A stretch of DNA of 64,000 nucleotides, taken from positions 1-64,000 of the forward strand of contig NZ_SIXF01000013.1 of assembly GCF_004310665.1 (NCBI RefSeq). Reading direction: 5' to 3'. The notes beneath the pieces are model-generated. The model did not search any database. It was not told the DNA's origin and saw nothing but the letters and a program-made list of their open reading frames with translations. This document shows, in pieces, positions 17,650 to 27,124 of this stretch (position 1 is the first letter of the stretch; each line of letters starts with the position of its first letter). The translations under genes were made by a program, and so were the position numbers. Source of the DNA: Pedobacter kyonggii. Lineage in GTDB: Bacteria > Bacteroidota > Bacteroidia > Sphingobacteriales > Sphingobacteriaceae.

Positions 17650-19368
17650 ATGAACACTGAATTAACAGGCATTGTCGCCACATTCCTGCTCACCCTGGTC
17701 ATCGCAATACCATTGGGTAAATACCTGGCCAAAGTTTTTGCAGGAGAAAAAGTCTGGACAGATTTTTTAAAACCATTGGAAACTGGTATTTACAAGCTTT
17801 CCGGAATCAATATTAAAGAACAGATGAACTGGAAACAGCAGTTAAAAGCACTGCTTACCATTAATATACTGTGGTTGTTTTACGGTTTTTTTGTACTCAT
17901 CTTTCAGGATAAACTTCCATTCAATCCGGATGGAAACCCTGGGATGACACCAGATCTGGCTTTTAACACCATTATTAGCTTTGTTGCTAATTGTAACCTG
18001 CAGCATTATTCGGGCGAGAGTGGCGTAAGTTACCTTACCCAGCAATATGTACTCATGTTTCTTCAGTTTGTAAGCGCAGCAACGGGTATTGCAGCTGCAG
18101 TTGTATTGTTTAAAGCATTCAGGGATAAAACAACAACCCAGCTAGGAAACTTTTGGGAATTTTTTGTGAAAGCAATTACCCGTTTATTATTGCCATTATC
18201 TTTTGTGATGGCGCTAATCTTAACCTTTAACGGTACACCTGCCAGTTACGAAGGAAAAGACCAATTTATATCGATGCAGGGCGATACGGTACATGTTTCG
18301 AGGGGACCAGCTGCCCAAATGATTGCCATTAAACACTTAGGTACAAATGGTGGAGGTTATTTTGGGGTCAATTCAGCACATCCATTTGAAAACCCAAGTT
18401 ATTTTACCAATATGGTTGAGCTGATTGCGCAGGTAATCATTCCTATTGCAATGGTAATTGCCTTTGGTTATTTCATCCGCAGGAAAAAACTAGCATGGAC
18501 CATCTTTGGTGTTATGACCATCGGTCTGTTTATGTTGCTCATCCCTATGCTTAGCTCGGAGCTGGGCGGTAATCCGGCATTAGCTAAAATGGGAATTTCT
18601 CAGTCTACTGGTGCCATGGAAGGAAAAGAAGTACGCTTCGGCCCGGCTGCCTCTGCTTACTGGTCTACTGTAACTACAATTATTTCTACGGGTTCGGTGA
18701 ACAGTATGCACGATAGTACGATGCCAATGTCAGGTACATGGCAATTACTGGGAATGATGATCAATTCATTCTATGGGGGATGTGGTGTTGGTTTATTAAA
18801 CTATTTCATTTACCTGATTGTTGCCGTATTTATTTCAGGCTTGATGGTGGGAAGAACGCCGGAGTTTCTTGGACATAAAGTAGAGGCCAGAGAAATCAAG
18901 ATTGCAGCTATTATTACTTTGTTAAGTCCGTTTTTGATCCTTGCCGGAACAGCGATTGCGAGTTACATCTTTACCAGTCATGGCGATGCTGCATGGGCAG
19001 TGCAACCTAAAAACTGGCTCAACAACCCCGGTTTCCATGGATTCTCAGAGATGTTATATGAAATGACTTCATCGAATGCCAACAATGGTTCGGGATTTGA
19101 AGGGTTGGGTGATAACAATATGTTCTGGAATCTATCTACCGGTATTGTGATTTTCCTTGGCCGTTTCTTGCCAATTATAGGCCCTGTTGCCATCGCTGGA
19201 TTATTGGGTGCCAAAAAATTCATCCCCGAATCTGCTGGTACACTTAAAACAGATACCAAAACCTTTGCACTGATGACTTTTGCAGTGATCATAGTGTTAA
19301 ATGCACTTTCTTATTTCCCTGCCCTGGCTTTAGGTCCGTTGGCAGAATATTTTACCATGCTTAAATAA
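17650..19368 (+). CDS. kdpA: KdpA, potassium-binding and channel subunit
   Basis: The protein has 572 residues with about ten membrane helices. KdpA carries the K+ selectivity filter in four pore loops; visible here are SFVANCNLQHYSGESG (about 115-130), LGTNGGGYFGVNSAHPFENP (about 230-250), STGSVNSMHD (about 345-355) and NANNGSGFEG (about 475-485). The length is normal for the family. The protein imports K+ under low-potassium stress together with the KdpB ATPase. A 128-base gap with an inverted repeat separates it from kdpB. Confidence 0.97.
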   Translation: MNTELTGIVATFLLTLVIAIPLGKYLAKVFAGEKVWTDFLKPLETGIYKLSGINIKEQMNWKQQLKALLTINILWLFYGFFVLIFQDKLPFNPDGNPGMTPDLAFNTIISFVANCNLQHYSGESGVSYLTQQYVLMFLQFVSAATGIAAAVVLFKAFRDKTTTQLGNFWEFFVKAITRLLLPLSFVMALILTFNGTPASYEGKDQFISMQGDTVHVSRGPAAQMIAIKHLGTNGGGYFGVNSAHPFENPSYFTNMVELIAQVIIPIAMVIAFGYFIRRKKLAWTIFGVMTIGLFMLLIPMLSSELGGNPALAKMGISQSTGAMEGKEVRFGPAASAYWSTVTTIISTGSVNSMHDSTMPMSGTWQLLGMMINSFYGGCGVGLLNYFIYLIVAVFISGLMVGRTPEFLGHKVEAREIKIAAIITLLSPFLILAGTAIASYIFTSHGDAAWAVQPKNWLNNPGFHGFSEMLYEMTSSNANNGSGFEGLGDNNMFWNLSTGIVIFLGRFLPIIGPVAIAGLLGAKKFIPESAGTLKTDTKTFALMTFAVIIVLNALSYFPALALGPLAEYFTMLK

Positions 19369-19376
19369 ATGAGAGT

Positions 19377-19437
19377 TGTCACATTGAGGCTGTCGAAATG
19401 AAATTATCAAAGGTCCTTCGACAAGCTCAGGATGACA
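19377..19437. repeat. inverted repeat in the kdpA-kdpB gap
   Basis: TGTCA..TTGAGGCTGTCGAA and TTCGACAAGCTCAGGATGACA form an imperfect stem. The right arm, GTCCTTCGACAAGCTCAGGA, recurs in reverse complement near 23591 and in part near 59260, so it belongs to a dispersed intergenic repeat. After it, AATCTGTGAAATCA occurs twice in tandem near 19450-19480. Confidence 0.65.
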
Positions 19438-19496
19438 AACCACACCATAATCTGTGAAATCAATTAAATCTGTGAAATCACATAACAAATAAAAAA

Positions 19497-21524
19497 ATGA
19501 AACCCAATAATAAATTGTTCGAACCTGCCTTGGTGCAGACCGCACTAAAACAATCTTTTATCAAGCTTGACCCAAGGGCAATGGTGCGTAACCCGGTCAT
19601 GTTTACCGTCGAAATCGGAACACTGGTAATGGCTTATGTGACTGTATACTCTTTTAGCCATAGCGGACAAGGATCGCCTTTATACAATTTCTTCATCTTC
19701 TTAGTTTTATTGCTTACCGTTTTGTTTGCCAACTTCGCCGAGGCTATTGCAGAGGCAAGAGGTAAAGCACAGGCAGACAGTCTTCGTAAAACAAGAGAAG
19801 AAACACCTGCAAAAGTGCTTTTGGCAAACGGAACCATAGAAATCCGTTCGTCCAACCAATTAAAAAAAGGAGATGTGTTTATCTGCGAAACAGGTGATAC
19901 CATTCCAACAGACGGAGAGATTATTGAAGGTATTGCCACCATCGACGAATCGGCCATAACTGGAGAGTCTGCCCCAGTAATACGTGAATCAGGAGGTGAT
20001 AAATCTTCGGTAACCGGAGGTACAAAAGTATTATCTGATGAAATTAAAGTTCAGGTGAGCACTGCTCCCGGAGAAAGTTTTTTAGATAAGATGATTGCCC
20101 TGGTTGAAGGTGCATCACGCCAGAAAACACCCAATGAAATTGCATTAACAATTTTGCTGGCTAGTTTTACCCTGGTATTTATCATCGTATGTGTAACATT
20201 GAAACCTTTTGCTGATTATGCCAATACGCCGATTACCATTGCTGCACTGATCTCCCTTTTTGTATGTCTGATCCCAACCACCATTGGTGGACTTTTATCT
20301 GCCATTGGTATCGCCGGAATGGATAGGGCGTTAAGGGCTAACGTAATTACCAAATCTGGTAAAGCGGTAGAAACTGCGGGTGATATTGATGTATTACTTT
20401 TAGATAAAACTGGAACGATCACTATTGGTAACCGTAAAGCGACCAATTTTTATCCAACTGCAGGTGTAAACATTAAAGTTTTTACCGATGCTTGTGTACT
20501 GAGTTCGTTAGCCGATGAAACCCCAGAGGGAAAATCAATTATTGAGCTTGCGGCCGAGCAAGGTATTAAATCTATCGGAACACCACAGGGATCTACGTTT
20601 ATTAAGTTTACTGCCGAAACCCGTTCGAGCGGATTGGATACTGCCGACGGAAGAAGGATCAGAAAAGGCGCTTTCGATTCGATCAGGAATATTGTAGAAA
20701 AGGCTGGGAATATTTTTCCTTCCGATATCGAAAACCATGTAAAGGCTATTGCCACTAACGGTGGAACGCCACTTGTAGTATCCGAAAATGAGAAAGCCCT
20801 TGGTGTAATCGAACTGCAGGACATTATTAAACCAGGCATTAGCGAACGTTTCGAACGTTTAAGGAAAATGGGTGTGAAAACTGTGATGGTTACAGGTGAT
20901 AATCCATTAACAGCCAAGTATATTGCAGAAAAAGCTGGTGTTGACGATTTTATTGCTGAGGCTAAACCCGAGGATAAAATGAACTACATCAAAGATGAAC
21001 AGACACTCGGTAAGCTGGTAGCGATGATGGGTGATGGTACCAATGATGCTCCTGCATTGGCTCAGGCTGACGTTGGAGTAGCGATGAACAGTGGAACACA
21101 GGCTGCAAAAGAGGCCGGTAACATGGTCGATTTGGATAACGATCCTACAAAACTGATCGAGATTGTAGAAATTGGTAAACAGTTGCTAATTACACGTGGT
21201 ACGCTCACTACTTTTTCAATCGCGAATGATGTGGCCAAGTATTTTGCAATCGTTCCGGCTCTATTTATCGCATCAATTCCTGCTTTGCAAAGCCTGAATA
21301 TTATGGGCCTGCACTCACCAGAATCGGCAATCATGTCCGCTGTGATTTTTAATGCCATCATTATTCCGATCCTGATTCCGCTGGCATTGAAAGGGGTAGC
21401 TTATAAACCTATTGGTGCAACAGCATTATTGCGCAGAAACCTGTTTATATATGGTATTGGTGGCGTAGTTGCTCCATTTATAGGCATTAAAATAATCGAT
21501 TTATTGGTTGGCTTATTTGTATAA
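19497..21524 (+). CDS. kdpB: KdpB, P-type ATPase subunit
   Basis: The protein has 675 residues. The phosphorylation site is Asp303 in [12 protein letters not shown]. The TGES actuator loop ([10 protein letters not shown]), the [10 protein letters not shown] motif and the hinge [12 protein letters not shown] are all intact. It couples ATP hydrolysis to K+ transport through KdpA. Length and motifs are normal for the family. Confidence 0.97.
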   Translation: MKPNNKLFEPALVQTALKQSFIKLDPRAMVRNPVMFTVEIGTLVMAYVTVYSFSHSGQGSPLYNFFIFLVLLLTVLFANFAEAIAEARGKAQADSLRKTREETPAKVLLANGTIEIRSSNQLKKGDVFICETGDTIPTDGEIIEGIATIDESAITGESAPVIRESGGDKSSVTGGTKVLSDEIKVQVSTAPGESFLDKMIALVEGASRQKTPNEIALTILLASFTLVFIIVCVTLKPFADYANTPITIAALISLFVCLIPTTIGGLLSAIGIAGMDRALRANVITKSGKAVETAGDIDVLLLDKTGTITIGNRKATNFYPTAGVNIKVFTDACVLSSLADETPEGKSIIELAAEQGIKSIGTPQGSTFIKFTAETRSSGLDTADGRRIRKGAFDSIRNIVEKAGNIFPSDIENHVKAIATNGGTPLVVSENEKALGVIELQDIIKPGISERFERLRKMGVKTVMVTGDNPLTAKYIAEKAGVDDFIAEAKPEDKMNYIKDEQTLGKLVAMMGDGTNDAPALAQADVGVAMNSGTQAAKEAGNMVDLDNDPTKLIEIVEIGKQLLITRGTLTTFSIANDVAKYFAIVPALFIASIPALQSLNIMGLHSPESAIMSAVIFNAIIIPILIPLALKGVAYKPIGATALLRRNLFIYGIGGVVAPFIGIKIIDLLVGLFV

Positions 21525-21540
21525 AAGAATCTGTAAGCGG

Positions 21541-21596
21541 TGAGGTAGTTGCTAAAAACCAGCATTGCCAGTAAGTTAAAGATGCTTCGTACCTCA
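21541..21596. repeat. inverted repeat in the kdpB-kdpC gap
   Basis: TGAGGTA at 21541-21547 is complementary to TACCTCA at 21590-21596, and CTTCGTACCTCAGCATGACA resembles the ATGACA-ending intergenic repeats seen elsewhere in the window. It occupies most of the 105-base gap between kdpB and kdpC. Confidence 0.5.
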
Positions 21597-21629
21597 GCAT
21601 GACATCAAGGAAAACAAAAAAATATAAAA

Positions 21630-22190
21630 ATGAAAAAGTATATCATTCAATCTATCCGCTTAACCCTAGTACTATTGGTACTGTTATGCGTAGTATATCC
21701 CATCACAGTGGCCTTTATCGGCAAAATGTCTAAAGGAAACGGGGGAGGAGAAAAAATCACCAAAAATGGTAAAACAGTAGGTTATGCGCTATTGGGTCAA
21801 TCTTTTACCAAACCAGAATATTTCTGGGGAAGACCATCAGCAGTTGCTTACAATGCAGCAGGTTCTGGAGGTTCTAACAAAGGTCCATCTAATCCCGACT
21901 ATTTAAAAGAAGTTCAGTCCCGTATTGATACTTTATTGAAATACAACCCAGGTATCAAAAAATCTGATATCCCTGCCGATATGGTTACCGCATCAGGAAG
22001 TGGGCTTGATCCAAATATTTCTGAGCAAGGCGCCAGGATTCAAATCCAACGAGTAGCAAAAGCCCGAAATATAGATGAGAAAAAGGTGAAAGAACTTATC
22101 GCAATGAATACCCTTAAACCCTTTATGAGCCTTTTCGGGCCATCATCGGTAAATGTGCTGAAGCTGAACCTTGCCCTTGATGAGCTTTAA
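21630..22190 (+). CDS. kdpC: KdpC subunit of the potassium-transporting ATPase
   Basis: The protein has 186 residues with one N-terminal membrane helix (IRLTLVLLVLLCVVYPITV), then a periplasmic domain with the family motifs GQSFTKPEYFWGRPSA and SGLDPNISEQGARIQIQRVA. KdpC acts as a chaperone-like catalytic partner of KdpB. The length is normal. Confidence 0.96.
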   Translation: MKKYIIQSIRLTLVLLVLLCVVYPITVAFIGKMSKGNGGGEKITKNGKTVGYALLGQSFTKPEYFWGRPSAVAYNAAGSGGSNKGPSNPDYLKEVQSRIDTLLKYNPGIKKSDIPADMVTASGSGLDPNISEQGARIQIQRVAKARNIDEKKVKELIAMNTLKPFMSLFGPSSVNVLKLNLALDEL

Positions 22191-22270
22191 ATGGTGGTTT
22201 GCTGTCTGTCCGAAAGCGTTTGCCAAAAACTTAAGGGATAGATAACAACGGAGACAGGTTGCGGAGGTTT

Positions 22271-22366
22271 GTCATTCCCAACCCGATTGGGCCACGCAGT
22301 GCTCATCGCAGATAATCTTAATGCGAATGTATTGTGTATTAAGATTCCCGCCTGCGCGGGAATGAC
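22271..22366. repeat. nested inverted repeat downstream of kdpC
   Basis: The outer arms GTCATTCCC (22271-22279) and GGGAATGAC (22358-22366) enclose the inner arms AATCTTAAT (22314-22322) and ATTAAGATT (22338-22346). The right end, CCTGCGCGGGAATGACG, is a repeat end common in Bacteroidota intergenic regions. It lies between kdpC and the porin gene. Confidence 0.65.
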
Positions 22367-22477
22367 GACCGCTCTTTAATTAATACCCAAAAATTAACAA
22401 TAACAAAGCAGATGGGGTTCGTAAAAAACGAGCGCGAACCTCATGGGCTTTGCCTTACACAAAACAATTCCTTTTTT

Positions 22478-23548
22478 ATGAAAAAAATATTATTACTTGC
22501 CGCTACAATGACCACTACATTCTTCGCAAAAGCACAGGAAGAACCAAAGATTAAAGTAACCGGCTATCTTGAAGCCTACTATGGATATGATTTTAACAAA
22601 CCCGCCGATCATAACCGCCCAGGCTTTATTTATTCACATAACCGTGCAACCGAGGTAAACCTAAACCTTGGTTTTATTAAAGCGGCTTACGATAGTGGAA
22701 ATATCCGCGCAAACTTAGCTGTAATGGCAGGAACTTATACCAATGCAAACCTTGCTGCTGAGCCGGGTGTATTAAAAAATATCTTCGAGGCCAATGCTGG
22801 CGTGAAATTATCCAAATCGGAAAACCTTTGGGTTGATGCCGGAATATTTTCTTCACACATCGGTTTCGAAAGTGCGGTTTCAAAAGATTGCTGGGTACTC
22901 ACCAGAAATATTTCTTCAGAGAATACCCCTTATTATGAGTCGGGTGCAAAAATTACCTATGGCACTAAGGATGGCAAATTTACAGCAACAGCACTTTACC
23001 TTAACGGCTGGCAACGCATTACCCGCCAGAATGGAAATAATAAACCTGCGGGCGGACTTCAATTAAGCTGGAAACCAACAGACAAGATCACGGTAAACTA
23101 CAACAATTATCTTGGAACTGAAGGCGCTGATTCGGTTAGGGTAAATAGGTTTTACCACAACGTTTATGGTATCTTTCAGCTTACCGATAAATTTGGTGTA
23201 ACCGTTGGACTTGATTATGGAACCCAGCAAAAACAAAAAGGAAGCAATGATAAAAGCGAGGTGATTTCACCCGTAGCAATCCTTCAATACAAATTTGCAC
23301 CAAAATGGGCTGTTGCCGGAAGATTCGAATATTATGAAGATAAAAACGGGATTTTTATCGCAACCGGAACACCGCAGGGTTTTAAAACCAAGGGCTACTC
23401 GTTAAATGTTGATTATTCGCCTATAACAAATGCCGTAATCAGATTGGAGGGAAAAACCTATGATAGTAAAGACAAAATATTTGCAAGAGAAGGTGCTGCG
23501 GTAAATGCAAATGCAACCGTCACTGCCAGTATAGCGGTTTCGTTTTAA
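22478..23548 (+). CDS. outer-membrane beta-barrel porin associated with kdp
   Basis: The protein has 356 residues from the ATG at 22478 (the frame continues upstream to 22412, but the signal peptide starts here). The signal peptide ends at AKAQ (about residue 20). The rest alternates aromatic and polar residues as in a barrel and ends IAVSF with a C-terminal phenylalanine. It begins IKVTGYLEAYYGYDFNKPAD, typical of a porin family often found beside kdp genes in Bacteroidota. It probably lets K+ or small solutes cross the outer membrane when the Kdp pump is induced. Confidence 0.82.
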   Translation: MKKILLLAATMTTTFFAKAQEEPKIKVTGYLEAYYGYDFNKPADHNRPGFIYSHNRATEVNLNLGFIKAAYDSGNIRANLAVMAGTYTNANLAAEPGVLKNIFEANAGVKLSKSENLWVDAGIFSSHIGFESAVSKDCWVLTRNISSENTPYYESGAKITYGTKDGKFTATALYLNGWQRITRQNGNNKPAGGLQLSWKPTDKITVNYNNYLGTEGADSVRVNRFYHNVYGIFQLTDKFGVTVGLDYGTQQKQKGSNDKSEVISPVAILQYKFAPKWAVAGRFEYYEDKNGIFIATGTPQGFKTKGYSLNVDYSPITNAVIRLEGKTYDSKDKIFAREGAAVNANATVTASIAVSF

Positions 23549-23590
23549 TGCGGTTCGCTTGCGCGGGAATGAGGATTACTCTTTAAAATT

Positions 23591-23674
23591 TGTCATCCTG
23601 AGCCTGTCGAAGGACTAGCCAAAATGCATGTTAAGCGTTTCGACAGGCTCTCCGTAGGAGTCCTTCGGACAACG
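23591..23674. repeat. inverted repeat between porin and kdpD-like genes
   Basis: TGTCATCCTGAGCCTGTCGAAGGA (23591-23614) faces CGTTTCGACAGGCTCTCCGTAGGAGTCCTTCGG (23637 onward), sharing the GAGCCTGTCGAA/TTCGACAGGCTC stem. Its left arm is the near-exact reverse complement of the right arm of the kdpA-kdpB gap repeat. Confidence 0.65.
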
Positions 23675-23706
23675 TGGCAGATTAGTATAATTTTAATATT
23701 AAAACA

Positions 23707-23955
23707 ATGCATCCATACATAGAAATCTTATTCAGCCTGTTTTTAGCATTTCTTGGAATGTTAATGATGAGAAAATTAAGCTTTTTAAAAAGGAAAAGAA
23801 CATCTGCTATCAAAAAAAGTTATGCTACTGAAAAATACTTTAAACTGCTTTCCAGGAAGATTTCACTTAAATTTATGCTGATATTATTTACCCTTATGAT
23901 GATGATCACAGTTACTATATTGATAGAGAAGGGAATAATGACTGTTGCCTGGTAA
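23707..23955 (+). CDS. small membrane protein upstream of kdpD, unknown function
   Basis: The protein has 82 residues with two membrane helices (about 7-22 and 57-75) separated by a lysine/arginine-rich loop (RKLSFLKRKRTSAIKKS). It ends seven bases before the ATG of the KdpD-like gene, so the two are probably translated together. I do not recognise the family. Because the KdpD here lacks its own membrane part, this protein could dock it to the membrane; that is an inference from position only. Confidence 0.65.
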   Translation: MHPYIEILFSLFLAFLGMLMMRKLSFLKRKRTSAIKKSYATEKYFKLLSRKISLKFMLILFTLMMMITVTILIEKGIMTVAW

Positions 23956-23962
23956 AAAGATC

Positions 23963-25093
23963 ATGGAAGAAGAACAAAAAGAAGAATCAGTCAAACACTT
24001 TTTGGATCTGGTGAAGAAATCCAGACGCGGAAAGTTAAAGATCTATATTGGCATGAGTGCTGGTGTTGGTAAAACTTATCGGATGCTCCAGGAATCGCAT
24101 GCATTATTGCGAAATGGAGTAGACATTTGCATCGGTTATGTTGAAACCCACAAAAGAGTAGAAACAGAAGCACTTGTTGCAGGTCTTCCCATTATTCCAA
24201 GGCGAAAAATCTTTTATCGGGGCAAGGAAATAGAAGAAATGGACTTGAAAGGAATTATGAACCGCCATCCCGAGATTGTTATCGTTGATGAACTTGCCCA
24301 TACCAATGCCGAAGGCAGCAAAAACACCAAACGCTGGCAGGATGTGTTCGACCTGCTCGAGGCAGGGATTAGCGTGATCTCGGCTGTTAATATCCAGCAT
24401 TTGGAAAGCATTAATGAGGAAATTGAGCAGATTACAGGGATAGCTGTTACCGAACGTATTCCAGATAAAATATTGGAAATTGCCGATGAGATTGTAAACA
24501 TCGACCTTACGGCTGACGAATTGGTTACCCGCCTTAAGGAAGGCAAAATTTACGATCAATCAAAAATTGAAAGGGCACTCGGTAATTTTTTTCAATCCGA
24601 TAAAATTCTTCAGTTGCGCGAACTGGCCTTAAAAGAGGTGGTGCACCAGGTAGAACGGAAAATTCAGACCGAAATTCCAAAATCAATTAAACTTCGGCCC
24701 GAACGTTTTTTGGCCTGTATTTCTTCTAATGCCGAAACTGCAGGGGTAGTGATCAGGAAAACTGCAAGACTGGCCTCCTATTACCGATCGCCATGGCTTG
24801 TACTGTATGTGCAGAGCGATAATGAAAGTATGGAGCGCATTAAACTCGATAAACAACGCCATCTGATTAACCATTTTAAACTGGCTACCGAGCTTGGGGC
24901 TGAAGTGATCAAGATAAAAAGTAATGCGATAACCAAAACCATCATCGATATTGCCAACGAGAAAGAAATTACCACCATTTGTATTGGAAAACCACATCTT
25001 AATATTTTCCAGGTGATGCTGCGTACAGCGATTTTTAATGGCTTACTGAAGAATCTGGCAATGAAGGATATCGATTTGGTTATCCTATCTTAA
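23963..25093 (+). CDS. kdpD: truncated KdpD: KdpD and Usp domains only, no histidine kinase
   Basis: The protein has 376 residues from the ATG at 23963; the frame is open to a TTG at 23945. The N-terminal KdpD domain (about 20-230) has an intact Walker A motif (GMSAGVGKT, residues 30-38) and VIVDELAHTN. A universal-stress-protein-like domain follows (about 250-370). Full KdpD continues with four membrane helices, a GAF domain and a histidine kinase; here a stop comes after the Usp domain and no kinase or KdpE follows. The frame is clean, so this looks like a standalone sensor rather than a pseudogene. It may bind nucleotide (ATP or c-di-AMP, as known for Usp of some KdpD) and control the pump directly. 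Confidence 0.9.
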   Translation: MEEEQKEESVKHFLDLVKKSRRGKLKIYIGMSAGVGKTYRMLQESHALLRNGVDICIGYVETHKRVETEALVAGLPIIPRRKIFYRGKEIEEMDLKGIMNRHPEIVIVDELAHTNAEGSKNTKRWQDVFDLLEAGISVISAVNIQHLESINEEIEQITGIAVTERIPDKILEIADEIVNIDLTADELVTRLKEGKIYDQSKIERALGNFFQSDKILQLRELALKEVVHQVERKIQTEIPKSIKLRPERFLACISSNAETAGVVIRKTARLASYYRSPWLVLYVQSDNESMERIKLDKQRHLINHFKLATELGAEVIKIKSNAITKTIIDIANEKEITTICIGKPHLNIFQVMLRTAIFNGLLKNLAMKDIDLVILS

Positions 25094-25179
25094 ATAAAAA
25101 AGCAATTCACATCATTCTCAAATAATCAAAACCATATTCCTTTATATTGAGTTGAAATAATAGGACCTATAGAAGCAAT

Positions 25180-25530
25180 ATGGAAAAAAAAGATACTAAA
25201 ACACATTTGATTAACGAGATCGCCACTACCGGATTACAAACTGCGGCTAAGAAATTAGGCGCTTCGGCAAGTAAGGCACAGATTAGAAAAGGTGTTTCTA
25301 AAAACATCAGTTTAATTGATAAATTATTGCGCATTGCGCTGATTAAAAGTAAAGATTCGTCGAAACGGGTACAAATAGATATAGAGTTTGTTGGCCTGGG
25401 GATTATTGCAGCACATACCTTTTACCGCGGCTTTAAAAAGAAAAAAAGGTTATTGATTTTTGAAGGCGTTTTTCTCACCGCTGCTCTTGGAGGGGTACTA
25501 TTGGCCACGAAGTTTAAAGCTGTAAAGTAA
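25180..25530 (+). CDS. hypothetical small membrane protein
   Basis: The protein has 116 residues. The N-terminal half is lysine-rich and helical (GLQTAAKKLGASASKAQIRK); the C-terminal half has two hydrophobic segments (about 66-80 and 92-110) around FYRGFKKKKRL. It lies 86 bases after the kdpD-like gene on the same strand. I do not recognise the family. A separate unit or the end of the kdp operon is possible. Confidence 0.6.
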   Translation: MEKKDTKTHLINEIATTGLQTAAKKLGASASKAQIRKGVSKNISLIDKLLRIALIKSKDSSKRVQIDIEFVGLGIIAAHTFYRGFKKKKRLLIFEGVFLTAALGGVLLATKFKAVK

Positions 25531-25658
25531 AAGATTAATTCTCGCATCCTGGTTTCCCTCATGGCATGCCAATCACCGAAGCTGCAACTATAAATAAAGA
25601 CCTGTTGGTTTTTATCAGATCATAAACAGAAAATATTTTTCCCATTTTATAATATAAC

Positions 25659-25697
25659 CAAGCCTTGAAATGTAAATTTCGGGGCTTTTTATTTTGG
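25659..25697 (+). terminator. rho-independent terminator
   Basis: AAGCCTTGAAAT pairs (with G-U pairs) with ATTTCGGGGCTT over a GTAA loop, followed by TTTATTTTGG. It lies about 130 bases after the small membrane protein gene and would end read-through from the kdp side. Confidence 0.7.
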
Positions 25698-25751
25698 TTT
25701 AAACTGCTGTAATGGAGGAATTGGGGCAATGTCATTAACCTAAGTTTTTTT

Positions 25752-25819
25752 ACCACAGATGCTCACAGATAAACACAGATTTAAGTACTGTATCTGTGTT
25801 TATCCTTTTTATCTGTGGT
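25752..25819. repeat. CACAGAT inverted repeat
   Basis: The outer arms are ACCACAGAT (25752-25760) and ATCTGTGGT (25811-25819). The inner arms are GATAAACACAGAT (25768-25780) and ATCTGTGTTTATC (25792-25804), a perfect 13-bp match. The CACAGAT unit itself is repeated three times on the left arm. This looks like a dispersed palindromic repeat rather than an operator. Confidence 0.65.
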
Positions 25820-25936
25820 TAATTTTCTTTTGCCTTAAACTCTTAAGTTGATGGCATTGGGGAGCACAGAAATATTTTTTTGCTGCACGTAGGGGTAAGG
25901 GTCGTGTTTATTGTCTCATTTTAAAATTAAACAGAA

Positions 25937-27031
25937 ATGAACACAACTTCGACAAAAATTAAAAACAGCTTTGCAACAAACATCAACTTCAAAAAAACAC
26001 CTGGTGTTAAAGCATTGGGTTTAGCGGTATTATTAAGCACCGCGTTAAATGGTTTTGCACAGGAAGGCAAAAAAGGGAAGGTAAATATTGGTTTAGTGTA
26101 CCCGGTAAGTACCAACGGAACCCATGCCGCGTTAGATACAAACGTATTTTCTTTAAATGCATTGGTTGGCGTTTCGGCAGCAGAAAAAGGACTCTCATTC
26201 GCAGGTCTTTCCAATATTGTACGTAAAAATGCAAGTGGTACACAGTTCTCAGGTTTTTCTAACCACATTGGTGGCAAAGCAAGTGGTGCACAGTTTGCCG
26301 GTTTTATCAATACTTATGGTGGAGGGAATGGGGCCGCTATTGCAGGTTTCGCCAATATCTCAAAAGAAAACAGTGATGCTCAGGTAGCTGGTTTTATGAA
26401 CTGGACTTCGAAAAATGTTTCTGCTGTGCAGGTTGCTGGTTTTATGAATAAAGCCGCCGATGTAAAAGGATCACAAATTGCAGGTTTTATCAATGTGGCA
26501 AAGAAAGTGAAAGGCGTTCAGCTTGCTGGTTTTATTAACGTGGCCGATAGCAGTGATTACCCGATCGGGATTATCAATATTGTTAAAAACGGTGAGAAAA
26601 GTATTGCTTTAGCTACCAATCAGAATTTAACTACCATGGCCACATTCAGATCGGGCGGGAAAGTATTATACGGTATTATCGGCGCTGGTTATAACTTTAA
26701 AAATAAAGATGAAGTTTATGCTTTCGAAGCAGGTTTAGGTGCTCACTTTTTTCAATCAGAACACTTTAGGCTAAATGCAGAACTTACCGCGGGTTCATTG
26801 CAAAACTTTAAACGGGGCAATTATTTCAAATCTACCTTTCAGCTACTGCCGTCACTTAGGATAGGCCAAAATTTGGAAATTTTTGCAGGCCCATCATTCA
26901 ATTTTGTATCAACCAATACCGAAGAGGGTAAAACCTTACAGAAACACTATGTAAAAAGCTGGGATAGAAAAGACAATACCTTAAACGCCCTGTTTTTAGG
27001 TTACACAGGTGGCTTAGCAATTAGTTTTTAA
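25937..27031 (+). CDS. secreted/surface protein with about 20-residue AGF-N repeats (LA_2272-type surface repeats)
   Basis: The protein has 364 residues. A signal peptide with an extended n-region ends near NGFAQ (about residue 41). Residues about 85-210 are tandem repeats of about 20 residues built on Q-[VIL]-A-G-F-x-N (for example AQVAGFMNWTSKNVS, GSQIAGFINVAKKV, GVQLAGFINVADSS). This resembles the LA_2272-type surface repeat and suggests a stacked beta-structure. The last 140 residues look like beta strands of an outer-membrane domain and end in Phe. It is a paralogue of the C-terminal two-thirds of the protein at 28697. It is the first gene of the four-gene sigma/surface-repeat locus. Its function is unknown. 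Confidence 0.8.
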   Translation: MNTTSTKIKNSFATNINFKKTPGVKALGLAVLLSTALNGFAQEGKKGKVNIGLVYPVSTNGTHAALDTNVFSLNALVGVSAAEKGLSFAGLSNIVRKNASGTQFSGFSNHIGGKASGAQFAGFINTYGGGNGAAIAGFANISKENSDAQVAGFMNWTSKNVSAVQVAGFMNKAADVKGSQIAGFINVAKKVKGVQLAGFINVADSSDYPIGIINIVKNGEKSIALATNQNLTTMATFRSGGKVLYGIIGAGYNFKNKDEVYAFEAGLGAHFFQSEHFRLNAELTAGSLQNFKRGNYFKSTFQLLPSLRIGQNLEIFAGPSFNFVSTNTEEGKTLQKHYVKSWDRKDNTLNALFLGYTGGLAISF

Positions 27032-27124
27032 GATGAATGATTGAGTTTTGAATGAGAAAATGAAGCATTATCTTATGTTCAATCAATTTGTTCTTCTCTC
27101 ATTCAATTATTAAAAGATATATAT

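Larger units (their letters stand above)
25531..25936. other. intergenic region with terminator and long inverted repeat
   Basis: No gene seen in about 400 bases. It holds a terminator-like stem at 25659-25697 and a CACAGAT inverted repeat at 25752-25819, both listed. The promoter for the surface-repeat gene at 25937 should lie between 25820 and 25936. Confidence 0.6.

Noticed and set aside
20450..20917. 155-codon ORF antisense to kdpB
   Set aside because: The plus strand is an unmistakable P-type ATPase; the antisense frame is open by codon bias.
24104..24559. 151-codon ORF antisense to kdpD
   Set aside because: Shadow of the KdpD/Walker region; no credible protein features.
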